DNA of 7,574 nt, taken from NCBI GenBank assembly GCA_002377985.1, contig DFQW01000075.1, positions 65,550 through 73,123 on the forward strand, read 5' to 3'. Origin of the DNA: Halieaceae bacterium UBA3479 (GTDB lineage Bacteria; Pseudomonadota; Gammaproteobacteria; Pseudomonadales; Halieaceae). Of this stretch, positions 1 to 5,963 are shown in pieces; position 1 is the stretch's first letter; each line of letters begins with the position of its first letter. The notes beneath the pieces are model-generated. The model had not been told where the DNA came from. It saw nothing but the letters and a program-made list of their open reading frames with translations, and made no database searches. A program made the translations under genes and the position numbers.

Positions 1-73
1 GACTGCCGATCAGACTCGGGTTGGGGTCTGGCCAAGTGAACAGGCCGGGATGCAGTGGTTTGGCTACTGACAT
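1..73 (-). CDS. Probable DUF35 Zn-ribbon/OB-fold protein, N-terminal fragment
   Basis: This is the 5' end of a leftward gene that leaves the window. An ATG on the minus strand at 73 is preceded by AAGGA with a 6-base gap, and the frame stays open for 24 codons to the edge. The fragment reads MSVAKPLHPGLFTWPDPN, then PSLIGS. The LFTWP...P-x-LIGS pattern is typical of the N-terminus of DUF35 proteins, which carry a rubredoxin-like Zn ribbon followed by an OB fold. Members bind acyl-CoA and often pair with thiolases or MaoC-like hydratases in steroid or fatty-acid side-chain degradation. The Zn-ribbon cysteines would lie just beyond the edge, so they cannot be checked here. The gene is divergent from the TetR-type regulator gene and shares a 173-bp promoter region with it. 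The family call rests on a short stretch and is tentative; the existence of a gene start is better supported. Confidence 0.58.
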   Translation of the reverse strand, partial: MSVAKPLHPGLFTWPDPNPSLIGS

Positions 74-156
74 CGTGGTTCCTTATTGTCGATTCTGATA
101 CCGGAGACGTTATTCGACTGTATTTGTGCTGGCCCGGTGGCTGTTGTCGCCAATTC

Positions 157-186
157 AGTCTAGGATACCGCTGATAAAAAAAGCAA
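157..186 (-). promoter_or_regulatory. Putative promoter for the leftward DUF35-like gene
   Basis: On the minus strand, TTGCTT (186-181) is followed by an 18-bp spacer and TAGACT (162-157), a sigma70-like pair matching four of six bases at -10. Transcription would start near 150, about 75 bases before the ATG at 73. The -35 lies inside the AAGCAAGC box, so a protein bound to that box would block it. No comparably good rightward promoter for the regulator gene was found. This is a prediction by eye only. Confidence 0.35.
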
Positions 187-205
187 GCGAGATTGTTTCC
201 ATAAC
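174..205. promoter_or_regulatory. Putative TetR-type operator, site A (AAGCAAGC box)
   Basis: An A-rich run leads into AAGCAAGC (181-188) and a right half with GATTG (191-195). CAAGC-GA-GATTG is an imperfect inverted repeat, with four of five arm positions complementary. The same box, with the same A-rich left flank, recurs in the other two divergent promoter regions, at 3128-3159 and 5980-6011. After the box, the eight bases 190-197 (AGATTGTT) match site C at six of eight positions. The site lies between the leftward DUF35-like gene and the regulator gene, where an autoregulatory operator would be expected. Binding by the adjacent regulator is inferred. Confidence 0.55.
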
Positions 206-246
206 TGGCTTCCCGCATTCCCAGCGCTGCCGCTCTAAGGGGTCCA

Positions 247-969
247 ATGAACACACGAGCTACTGAAAGAACGACTGGTGGTAACAAGCAATCTGCCAGC
301 ACGAAGGGACGGACGGTAAAGCCAAAGCCGGCCGGCACGTCGCGCGTCGGCGAGGGTTGGCAGGCGGAGAAAAGTGCGCTGACGCGCCAAGCAATACTCG
401 AAGCTGCCGTGCGGTGTTTCGTGGAGCACGGCTACGCCCAGACGACCACCGCCATGATTGCCGACGAGGCAGCCGTCTCGCGCGGTGCAATGATGCATCA
501 TTTCCCGTCCCGATCAGCTGTAATGAATGCGGTAGTAGGTTATCTGCATGTGCGGCGGCTGAACGAATATCGCACCCTGATGACGGGTATCGAGTCCCCT
601 GAAGAGAATCTCACACGCAATACTATCCGCACGTCGGTCGAATCTGCCTGGAAGTATGTCAACTTGCCTTCCTTTATTGCCTACCAGGAACTGTTGGCGG
701 CCGCCAGGACAGACAAAGAGCTGGCAAAGGTCGTTGGCGAGGTAGAGCAGGATTTCGAACGGGAATTTCTAAAGACCGTGCGCGCGGTGTTCCCGCATTG
801 GAAACAGGTTAAATCATTACAAGCTGCTCACGATCTGGTGCAGTTTGTGATGCAGGGTATGGGCGTGGCGTATCGCTCATCCAATAGAGAGCAGCGGGCG
901 CGGCGCGTGATCGAGACGGTGACTGACCACCTCGAGCGCATCTATCTGGCTGATACCGGGGACGCTTAG
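247..969 (+). CDS. TetR/AcrR-family transcriptional regulator
   Basis: This is a predicted DNA-binding regulator of 240 residues, slightly longer than the usual 190-220. The TetR N-terminal domain spans roughly residues 44-95. It includes LTRQAILEAAVRCFVEHGY (helix 1), TTTAMIADEAAVSRGAMMHHF (the helix-turn-helix, with the usual turn before the recognition helix) and a following helix rich in Val and Ala. The rest is the variable helical ligand and dimerisation domain, with no recognisable ligand signature. Residues 1-40 form an unusual basic, low-complexity extension ahead of the domain. ATG 247 is chosen because AAGGGG lies at 237-242. The gene heads a plus-strand unit with a dehydrogenase and an NTF2-fold protein and is divergent from a DUF35-like gene. 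The shared AAGCAAGC boxes suggest it controls the whole cluster, possibly derepressed by a pathway intermediate or its CoA ester (inference). Confidence 0.93.
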   Translation: MNTRATERTTGGNKQSASTKGRTVKPKPAGTSRVGEGWQAEKSALTRQAILEAAVRCFVEHGYAQTTTAMIADEAAVSRGAMMHHFPSRSAVMNAVVGYLHVRRLNEYRTLMTGIESPEENLTRNTIRTSVESAWKYVNLPSFIAYQELLAAARTDKELAKVVGEVEQDFEREFLKTVRAVFPHWKQVKSLQAAHDLVQFVMQGMGVAYRSSNREQRARRVIETVTDHLERIYLADTGDA

Positions 970-980
970 GCTAAATGAAT

Positions 981-1012
981 GCGTTGTATTGCTTTGCGTG
1001 ATGGCACAACGC
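981..1012. repeat. Inverted repeat GCGTTGT-N18-ACAACGC before the first SDR gene
   Basis: Two perfect 7-base arms, 981-987 and 1006-1012, are separated by 18 bases in the 76-base gap between the regulator gene and the first dehydrogenase gene. No T-tract follows, so this is not an intrinsic terminator. It could form an mRNA stem or mark two half-sites for a regulator, but a chance occurrence is not excluded. A TTGCTT at 989-994 lies inside the loop, with a weak TAATCA 18 bp further on, so a weak internal promoter is possible. Confidence 0.3.
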
Positions 1013-1045
1013 TAATCAGCAATTCTAAAGTTAAGGAGAAAATGC

Positions 1046-1810
1046 ATGGGCATGGTTGATGGAAAAGTTTGTCTGGTGACGGGCGGGGCCTCCAACCCGG
1101 GGCTTGGTCATGCCATTGCACACAAGTTGGCCAGCGAAGGTGCCGTTGTCATTGTCACAGACGTCGATGGTGACGGTGCCGCTACAACCGCTGCAGAAAT
1201 TGTCGCCGCGGGTGGTCGGGCGCAGGCCTGGCAGCAGGACGTGACTGACGAGGCTGCCTGGGATACGACGATGGCGGCGATTACAAGCGAGCACGGGCGG
1301 CTGGATGCGCTCATTAACAATGCGGGTATTGCGGTGTTAAAAACGCTGCCTGAACTCACACTTGCTGATTACAACCGCCAGATGCTGGTGAACATGACCA
1401 GCGTGTTTCTTGGCACCCAGAAAGCGGTTGCGGTGATGCGAGAGTCTGGAGTCAAGGGTTCCATTGTCAATATGTCATCGGTGGCCGCACTGGTCGGTGT
1501 CCCCGCATGCAGTGCTTACGCCGCCGCAAAGGGTGGTGTGATTGGCTTCACCAAAACGGTGGCCGCCGAGACAGCAGCGGACGGTATTCGCTGTAATACC
1601 CTGCACCCGGGACTGATAGACACCAATATGCAACGACAGTCTTCGGTGGAGAACCCCGAGGAATACGTGAAATTAAATGCGGCGGTGCCCATGGGTTACA
1701 TGGGTCCACCGCATACCATAGCTGATGCCGCCTTGTTCCTGGTCTCAGATCTGTCCACGTATATGACGGGCGCGCAAATGGTGATTGATGGCGGATTGAT
1801 CAATCAGTAA
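1046..1810 (+). CDS. Short-chain dehydrogenase/reductase (SDR), NAD(P)-dependent
   Basis: This is a classical SDR of 254 residues, the normal length, predicted to interconvert a secondary alcohol and a ketone in the cytoplasm. Visible elements are the glycine-rich cofactor loop TGGASNPGLG (12-21), Asp39 at the end of beta-2 (suggesting NAD preference), NNAG (91-94), Asn116, catalytic Ser145, Tyr158 and Lys162 (YAAAK), the HPG motif near 187, and a C-terminal MVIDGG. The cofactor loop has one more residue than the usual TG-x3-G-x-G. ATG 1046 is chosen because AAGGAG (1033-1038) sits seven bases upstream. An ATG at 1043 in another frame stops after a few codons. The gene follows the regulator gene by 76 bases and precedes the NTF2-fold gene by 27, so co-transcription is likely. 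The substrate is unknown; hydroxysteroid- or cyclic-alcohol-type dehydrogenases are the natural comparison. Confidence 0.93.
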   Translation: MGMVDGKVCLVTGGASNPGLGHAIAHKLASEGAVVIVTDVDGDGAATTAAEIVAAGGRAQAWQQDVTDEAAWDTTMAAITSEHGRLDALINNAGIAVLKTLPELTLADYNRQMLVNMTSVFLGTQKAVAVMRESGVKGSIVNMSSVAALVGVPACSAYAAAKGGVIGFTKTVAAETAADGIRCNTLHPGLIDTNMQRQSSVENPEEYVKLNAAVPMGYMGPPHTIADAALFLVSDLSTYMTGAQMVIDGGLINQ

Positions 1811-1837
1811 CTGCCAGGGAATTTGAGGAGAAGCGAT

Positions 1838-2245
1838 ATGTGCGACCAACATTTTGAAGAGCAACAGGCAATTCGCGCCTTACTGGAGCGTTACTGCGAT
1901 GGCGTGAACCAGCGAGATGCAGATATCTGGGGGTCTACCTGGGCAGAAGATGCGGTGTGGGAGTTGCCCCATCTCGATATGGCGGGCCTCAAAGGGCGTG
2001 AGACCATTGTCGCCGCGTGGCTAGAAGCCATGAAGATGTTCCCCTTTGTGAACATGATGGCCATGCCGGGTGTGATCCATGTTGAAGGCGACCGCGCCAC
2101 CATGCGGAGCTATACCGATGAGGTGGCAGTGACGCAGGATGGCACCGAGCTTCGTCCGCGTGGGCAGTACGACGACGAGTGTGTGAAAGTTGCGGGAGAG
2201 TGGAAGTTTTCGCGTCGCGTTTTCAGCGTATTACACGGCGAGTAG
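1838..2245 (+). CDS. SnoaL/NTF2-like small protein (nuclear transport factor 2 fold)
   Basis: This is a 135-residue protein of the SnoaL-like part of the NTF2 superfamily, whose cone-shaped fold hosts isomerases, hydratases, cyclases and oxygenase small subunits. Pattern features include RYCDGVNQRD (18-27), WAEDAVWELP (35-44), the LKGRETI turn (51-57), HVEGDRATMRSY (81-92) and the terminal GQYDDECVKVAGEWKFSRR (109-127), a typical last strand pair. No signal peptide is seen. ATG 1838 is preferred over an upstream in-frame TTG because GAGGAG (1825-1830) lies seven bases before it. It follows the dehydrogenase gene closely and is probably in the same operon. In steroid and terpene pathways, proteins of this fold act on intermediates beside SDRs. 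Whether it is a catalyst or an accessory subunit is not decided by sequence. It meets the next gene tail to tail. Confidence 0.85.
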   Translation: MCDQHFEEQQAIRALLERYCDGVNQRDADIWGSTWAEDAVWELPHLDMAGLKGRETIVAAWLEAMKMFPFVNMMAMPGVIHVEGDRATMRSYTDEVAVTQDGTELRPRGQYDDECVKVAGEWKFSRRVFSVLHGE

Positions 2246-2271
2246 CGAGACTCTCGCAGATCGCGGTTAGC

Positions 2272-3054
2272 TCAGACGCCGGGCAACCCCGCCGTCGAGC
2301 CGCCGTCGATCACAATTTCCGAGCCGGTGACGAATTTCGAGTCGTCTGAAGCGAGATAAATCAACAGCGATACGATCTCTTCCATGCTACCTAGCCGCCC
2401 GACGGGTGCGATGCCCTCGAGCATCTGCCGCGCCGCTGCTGGGTCCGGTGCACCTGAGATGGCACCCTGAATGAGCGGCGTCTCGATAACGCCTGGGTGG
2501 ATTGAATTACAGCGGATACCGGTTTGGGTTTTTGCCAAATGCACGGCAGTCGACTTTGCCAACAGACGAAGCGCGCCTTTGGTCGTTGAGTAGGTCACAT
2601 CACCGGCGAGCGCGAGAATGCCATTAATGGAGCTATTGAGAATGATCGACCCGCCGCTCTGATCGGGGTTCTTTTTCATCAGCTCAATACTGGCTTTGAT
2701 CGCCAGCATCATGCCTGTCAGGTTGATATCGACCAGGTTTTTCCAGGCGTCCACTTCGACGCTTTCAATGTCACTGTCGCCAGCATTGGTGCCCGCGTTG
2801 GAAAAAGTGATGTCCAGGCGTCCGTGGTGGTCAAGAATCGCTTGCTTCACCGTGGCCCAGCCTTCGACATCCTGTACCGCGTGTTGCACAAAAACGGCGC
2901 CAGCTTGCTCCGCTATTTCGGCGCCCGCCGCCGCGTTATTCCCGGTGAAGACCACCTTCGCGCCTTCCTCGCTGAGGCCATAAACGGCTGCCCGCCCGAT
3001 ACCATTGGTACCCCCGGTGATGAGAGCGACTTTGCCCTGAAGTCTGTTGGCCAC
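2272..3054 (-). CDS. Short-chain dehydrogenase/reductase (SDR), GTG start
   Basis: This is a second classical SDR, 260 residues, predicted to oxidise or reduce an alcohol/ketone with NAD(P). Landmarks are TGGTNGIG (13-20), SNAG (85-88, a variant of NNAG), Asn111, Ser142, Tyr155 and Lys159 (YSTTK), HPG at 186-188 and IVIDGG near 248-252. Residue 38 at the end of beta-2 is Gly followed by Asn-Asn, with no acidic residue, which leaves room for NADP. The start is a GTG at 3054 preceded by AGGAG with a 6-base gap. An upstream ATG at 3144 would add 30 residues with no SDR homology and would run through the operator. The gene appears monocistronic, divergent from the ABM-Rieske pair. It differs clearly from the SDR at 1046-1810, so it is not a recent duplicate; the two probably act at different steps. 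Confidence 0.93.
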   Translation of the reverse strand: MANRLQGKVALITGGTNGIGRAAVYGLSEEGAKVVFTGNNAAAGAEIAEQAGAVFVQHAVQDVEGWATVKQAILDHHGRLDITFSNAGTNAGDSDIESVEVDAWKNLVDINLTGMMLAIKASIELMKKNPDQSGGSIILNSSINGILALAGDVTYSTTKGALRLLAKSTAVHLAKTQTGIRCNSIHPGVIETPLIQGAISGAPDPAAARQMLEGIAPVGRLGSMEEIVSLLIYLASDDSKFVTGSEIVIDGGSTAGLPGV

Positions 3055-3111
3055 TGCTTTCTCCTGCGTGCATCGTCTCAGGTATTGAGTCGGATAAATC
3101 GAAGTCGGCCA

Positions 3112-3140
3112 AGGGTAGGTAGGCCCGTAGAAAAAAGCAA
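3112..3140 (-). promoter_or_regulatory. Putative promoter for the leftward SDR gene
   Basis: The minus strand shows TTGCTT (3140-3135), a 17-bp spacer and TACCCT (3117-3112). The predicted start near 3105 gives a leader of about 50 bases before the GTG at 3054. The -35 hexamer is part of the AAGCAAGC box, as in the other two divergent regions. The -10 is weak, matching three of six, which suits a regulated promoter. Confidence 0.35.
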
Positions 3141-3159
3141 GCACGCTTGACTTTTTCTG
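3128..3159. promoter_or_regulatory. Putative TetR-type operator, site B (most symmetric copy)
   Basis: This is the best-formed copy of the box. CAAGC (3138-3142), AC, then GCTTG (3145-3149) is a perfect inverted repeat with a 2-base centre. It is flanked by AAAAA (3131-3135) and TTTTT (3152-3156), which keep the symmetry after two mismatched positions. In total 10 of 13 base pairs across 3131-3156 are symmetric. AAGCAAGCA-N8-TTTTTCTG aligns without gaps to site C at 5987-6011. The site lies between the divergent SDR and ABM-Rieske genes and covers candidate -35 elements on both strands, fitting repression of both. Confidence 0.6.
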
Positions 3160-3175
3160 TCCCGAAACCTAGGTT
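3147..3175 (+). promoter_or_regulatory. Putative promoter for the ABM-Rieske oxygenase operon
   Basis: TTGACT (3147-3152, five of six to the -35 consensus) is followed by a 17-bp spacer and TAGGTT (3170-3175, three of six at -10). Its -35 forms the right arm of operator site B. The start would be near 3182, giving a leader of about 95 bases before ATG 3276. Nothing convincing was seen in that leader beyond the ribosome binding site at 3263-3270. Confidence 0.45.
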
Positions 3176-3275
3176 GGCTCGGCGGTGGTGGGTTGTTGCG
3201 AATCCGAGATAAGCGCGCCAGCACGCCGCTATAGGCAACAGAGAAAGAGAACAGAGAAATCCGAGAGGGGTCCGT

Positions 3276-3593
3276 ATGAGCACAGTCAGCGTTATTGTTC
3301 GCATCCAGTTGAGCGAGGAGAGCGCACCAAAATATGCCGAAGCCGCCAAAGCTGTGGTCGCCAGTACGCGCCAAGAGCCGGGTTGTCAGTGGTATGGTAT
3401 TGCAACGGATGTTACCGATCCTTGTGTGGTGTGGGTGAGCGAGCAGTGGGCGTCGCAGGCTGATCTCGATGCGCACCTGAAGACGCCCCATGTCGGCGCG
3501 TTTTTGCAGGCGTGCGCGGCGCTTGAGATTTTAGACATGGAGGTGCGCCGGTACGAGGTGAATTCCGTGGGCGATCTGGTAATGCCCGAGTAG
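3276..3593 (+). CDS. Antibiotic biosynthesis monooxygenase (ABM)-fold small protein
   Basis: This is a 105-residue protein matching the ABM/YgiN-like dimeric alpha-beta barrel family. Family members include cofactor-free quinol monooxygenases and haem-degrading enzymes, along with many small proteins of unknown role. The typical layout is visible: a first strand VSVIVRIQL (4-12), a helix to about residue 32, EPGCQWYGI (34-42), a WVSEQWASQADLDAHL segment (53-68) with Glu56, Trp58 and His67, then His72 and a Phe at 76 leading into the last strand (86-94). ATG 3276 follows GAGAGGGG by five bases. The stop is 23 bases before the Rieske oxygenase gene, so the two are very likely co-transcribed. 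It may process a hydroquinone-like product or serve the oxygenase in an accessory way, but the pairing alone does not prove either. Fold confidence is good; function is open. Confidence 0.85.
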   Translation: MSTVSVIVRIQLSEESAPKYAEAAKAVVASTRQEPGCQWYGIATDVTDPCVVWVSEQWASQADLDAHLKTPHVGAFLQACAALEILDMEVRRYEVNSVGDLVMPE

Positions 3594-3616
3594 AGATCAA
3601 GTCAGGAGAGCACAAA

Positions 3617-4798
3617 ATGACAGTGGATACAAAAATTCAGTACAGCCGCATGGGTGCGCGGTTGTTGGATCATGTGCAAAACGGAACGACTGATTGGGCT
3701 GCCGACACCATGGAAGTGCCCTCGACGGAATACACCGACCCTGCGATTTGGCAGCAGGAGATGGACACCATTTTTAAGGCGCTCCCTATTCTGGTGGGGG
3801 TATCACAGGAAATCCCTGAACCCGGAGATTTCAAGACGCTCGACATTCTCGGTATCCCGCTGCTGATCACCCGGCAAAAAGATGGCAGTGCCAAGGTGCT
3901 GATGAATGTGTGCACTCATAGGGGTATGAGGTTGACGTCTGCGCCATGCGGCAACCAGAAATTATTCAGCTGCCCCTACCACGGGTGGACGTTTAAATCC
4001 GATGGCTCCTTGAGAGCTATCGCCGACGCACCCAAGTTTGGTGAGGTGTGTGAGGGTGCGCGTGACCTGGTTCAATTCCCGAGCCATGAAGAGGGTGGGC
4101 TGATCTTTGCAGTACTCAATTCAGACAGCGACGTGGATATTCGCAAGTATCTCGGTGGCATGATGGATGATGTCGCTAAAAAAGGCATGGACCAGTGGGT
4201 CTATGTAGGTAATCGGACCATCCATGGACCCAACTGGAAGGTCGCCTACGACGGCTATCTTGAAGGCTACCACTTCAAGGCGGCGCATCCCGAGACCATC
4301 GAGCCGCGAACCTTCACCAATGTGATGGAGTATGACGCCCATGGTCCGCATCAGCTGGTAGGGTTCGCTGCCAAGAACGTGACTAGCCTGGGTGAAGTCA
4401 ATAAAGACGAGTTATGGCAGCACGAGTCCAAGGGCTTCGATTTTATTCGGTTGTTTTTCCCTAACGTGTCCATTTTTATTGCGCCGGAAATTACCCAGGT
4501 TGCACAAATGATTCCGGGCCCGGGCCCCATGGAAAACACCACCATTTTGCATTTTCTGCATCCCACACCTCCCGAGAATGACGAAGACGTGGCGGCGCGG
4601 ATCGAAATGGCCGACTGGTTGCGCGACGTGGTGCAGGACGAGGACTACAACGTCGGTTTGCAGCTACAGAAAGGGCTACAAACCGGTCTCATGAAAAGCG
4701 TCTTGTTTGGTCGTAACGAGCGCGGTAATCAGTATTTTCATCGCTGCGTGAAGTGGTATGCCGGCGGGGATGAGGGAGCGCCCAAACCGGAGCTTTAA
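3617..4798 (+). CDS. Rieske non-haem iron oxygenase, alpha (catalytic) subunit
   Basis: This is a 393-residue aromatic-ring-hydroxylating-type oxygenase alpha subunit. Such enzymes insert oxygen into a substrate using electrons passed from a ferredoxin or reductase to a Rieske cluster and then to a mononuclear iron. The N-terminal Rieske domain has Cys99-x-His101 and Cys119-x2-His122 (CTHRG ... CPYHGW) with 17 residues between. The catalytic domain has NWKVAYDGYLEGYHFKAAH (206-224), giving His219 and His224 as iron ligands and Glu216 as the probable cluster-to-iron bridge. Asp343 in QDEDYNVGLQLQ is a candidate third ligand. The usual Glu-Asn before this motif is Asp212-Gly213 here. ATG 3617 follows AGGAG (3604-3608). 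No beta subunit or reductase gene is adjacent; a Rieske ferredoxin lies at 6085-6393. The gene ends at a strong terminator. The substrate is unknown. Confidence 0.94.
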   Translation: MTVDTKIQYSRMGARLLDHVQNGTTDWAADTMEVPSTEYTDPAIWQQEMDTIFKALPILVGVSQEIPEPGDFKTLDILGIPLLITRQKDGSAKVLMNVCTHRGMRLTSAPCGNQKLFSCPYHGWTFKSDGSLRAIADAPKFGEVCEGARDLVQFPSHEEGGLIFAVLNSDSDVDIRKYLGGMMDDVAKKGMDQWVYVGNRTIHGPNWKVAYDGYLEGYHFKAAHPETIEPRTFTNVMEYDAHGPHQLVGFAAKNVTSLGEVNKDELWQHESKGFDFIRLFFPNVSIFIAPEITQVAQMIPGPGPMENTTILHFLHPTPPENDEDVAARIEMADWLRDVVQDEDYNVGLQLQKGLQTGLMKSVLFGRNERGNQYFHRCVKWYAGGDEGAPKPEL

Positions 4799-4820
4799 GA
4801 GCAGAGAAAAGTGCTGAAAT

Positions 4821-4851
4821 AAAAAAGGGCATCGTGGATGCCCTTTTTTTT
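4821..4851. terminator. Bidirectional rho-independent terminator
   Basis: A perfect 7-bp stem, GGGCATC (4827-4833) and GATGCCC (4837-4843), encloses the loop GTG. It has six As before it and eight Ts after it (4844-4851), so it reads as an intrinsic terminator on both strands. It sits between the convergent Rieske oxygenase gene (ends 4798) and the MDR oxidoreductase gene (ends 4920), where a shared terminator is expected. Confidence 0.93.
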
Positions 4852-4919
4852 GACCGGATTTTTTATTGCTCATTTATTGCCGACATGACGCAGGGCGCCT
4901 GACGCCACGTCGCCATGCG

Positions 4920-5930
4920 CTAGAGCTTGAGCATCAACTTGCCCTCGTTGCCTCCCGAGAACAGCAGATTATAGGTATCGAGGCAGTTCTCGATGCCCTC
5001 GTTAATGTGTTCGCGGAACTTGAGTTGGTCAGCCTTGACCCACTGACTCAGTGCTGCCTGACCTTCTGCAATCCGGTGATAATGGTCACTGACCAGATAG
5101 CCCTTCACCGTAATCGTGCGCGCGAGAATCTGCCAGTAGTTGTAAGGCCCGGGCACCGGCCCGGTGGCGTTGTAGGTGCTGATCGTGCCGCAAAACAGTA
5201 GCGTCGAGTCCTTGTTCATGTTCAGCAATGCGGCATCGAGAATCTCGCCGCCCACATTGTCGAAATAGAAGTCGACCCCTTCGGGGCAAGCGGCGCGGAT
5301 CGCCGCTTCCAGATCCCCTGCGGTGCGGTAATTGATGCAGTCGTCAAAGCCCAGCTCGTCGACCACCCAGCGACATTTTTCATCGGTTCCTGCAATGCCG
5401 ACAACCTTGAGCCCCATCAGCTTGGCAATTTGGCCACCCACAGACCCAACGGCCCCGGCGGCAGCACTCATAAGCATGGTTTGCCCTGCCTGAGCACCAC
5501 CCACATCAGCGATAGCGAAGTAAGGTGTCAGCCCCACTGCGCCCAGAATGTTCACGTAGTAATGCAGCGGGAAGGTATTGTCTTCGGGGACCTTGGTGCA
5601 GAAGTCGACGGGGATGGTGCTGTGCGTTTCCCAACCGCCCAGGCCGAATACATAGTCGCCGGGTTTGATGTGATCGGCGCCACTCTCGAGAACCTCTCCC
5701 ACCACGGTCGCCCGCACGGGATCACCAATGGGGATGGGGGGCAGGTAATTAGGAATGTCGGACATCCAGCCGCGGATTGCGGGGTCCAGAGAAATATAAT
5801 GATTTTTGACCAATAGCATCCCGGGCCCGGTCTCGGGAATGGGTGCCTCCTGGAAGACCACCTCAGAAGTGTCTGGTATACCCTCTGGCCGCTTCACCAG
5901 AATCCATTGCTGTTTATTTCCGTGGCTCAT
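4920..5930 (-). CDS. MDR-superfamily NADP-dependent oxidoreductase (CurA/PTGR-like)
   Basis: This is a 336-residue zinc-independent medium-chain reductase of the group containing prostaglandin/leukotriene B4 reductases, 2-alkenal reductases and CurA. These enzymes typically reduce the C=C bond of enones with NADPH. Seen are the N-terminal substrate domain with NHYISLDPAIRGWM (43-56) and IGDPVRATVVGEV (68-80), the nucleotide loop AAAGAVGSVGGQIAK (156-170), GVDFYFDNVGGE (218-229) and a C-terminal GKLMLKL. No structural or catalytic zinc cysteine cluster is visible. The start at 5930 is chosen because GAGG lies five bases upstream and the sequence there enters the family consensus at once; a TTG at 5963 would only add an unrelated 11 residues. 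It appears to be a single-gene unit, divergent from the ferredoxin operon and convergent with the Rieske oxygenase gene. It is a paralogue of the gene at 6393-7397. Confidence 0.92.
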   Translation of the reverse strand: MSHGNKQQWILVKRPEGIPDTSEVVFQEAPIPETGPGMLLVKNHYISLDPAIRGWMSDIPNYLPPIPIGDPVRATVVGEVLESGADHIKPGDYVFGLGGWETHSTIPVDFCTKVPEDNTFPLHYYVNILGAVGLTPYFAIADVGGAQAGQTMLMSAAAGAVGSVGGQIAKLMGLKVVGIAGTDEKCRWVVDELGFDDCINYRTAGDLEAAIRAACPEGVDFYFDNVGGEILDAALLNMNKDSTLLFCGTISTYNATGPVPGPYNYWQILARTITVKGYLVSDHYHRIAEGQAALSQWVKADQLKFREHINEGIENCLDTYNLLFSGGNEGKLMLKL

Positions 5931-5963
5931 GTTGACCTCAGCCGTGAAGATGAATGAGGCCAA

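Noticed and set aside
989..1018. Fourth AAGCAAGC-type box upstream of the first SDR gene
   Set aside because: The reverse strand matches only six of eight core bases (AAGCAATA), with no A-rich flank and no dyad. It is too weak to group with the three clear copies.
3055..3144. N-terminal extension of the minus-strand SDR to ATG 3144
   Set aside because: It would encode 30 non-SDR residues and overlap the promoter and operator. GTG 3054 has AGGAG at ideal spacing.
3194..3240. TGTTGC...GCAACA arms in the ABM leader, considered as a riboswitch or attenuator
   Set aside because: The arms are only six bases and 35 bases apart, with no known riboswitch core and no terminator or T-tract. Chance is likely.
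3078..3491. Minus-strand open frame of 137 codons across the SDR-ABM intergenic region
   Set aside because: It overlaps the ABM gene antisense and runs through the operator and promoter region. It has no family resemblance.
4515..4530. GC-rich palindromic run around CCGGGCCCGGGCCCC in the Rieske oxygenase gene
   Set aside because: It encodes Pro-Gly-Pro-Gly-Pro in a conserved-looking part of the protein. No regulatory role is needed to explain it.
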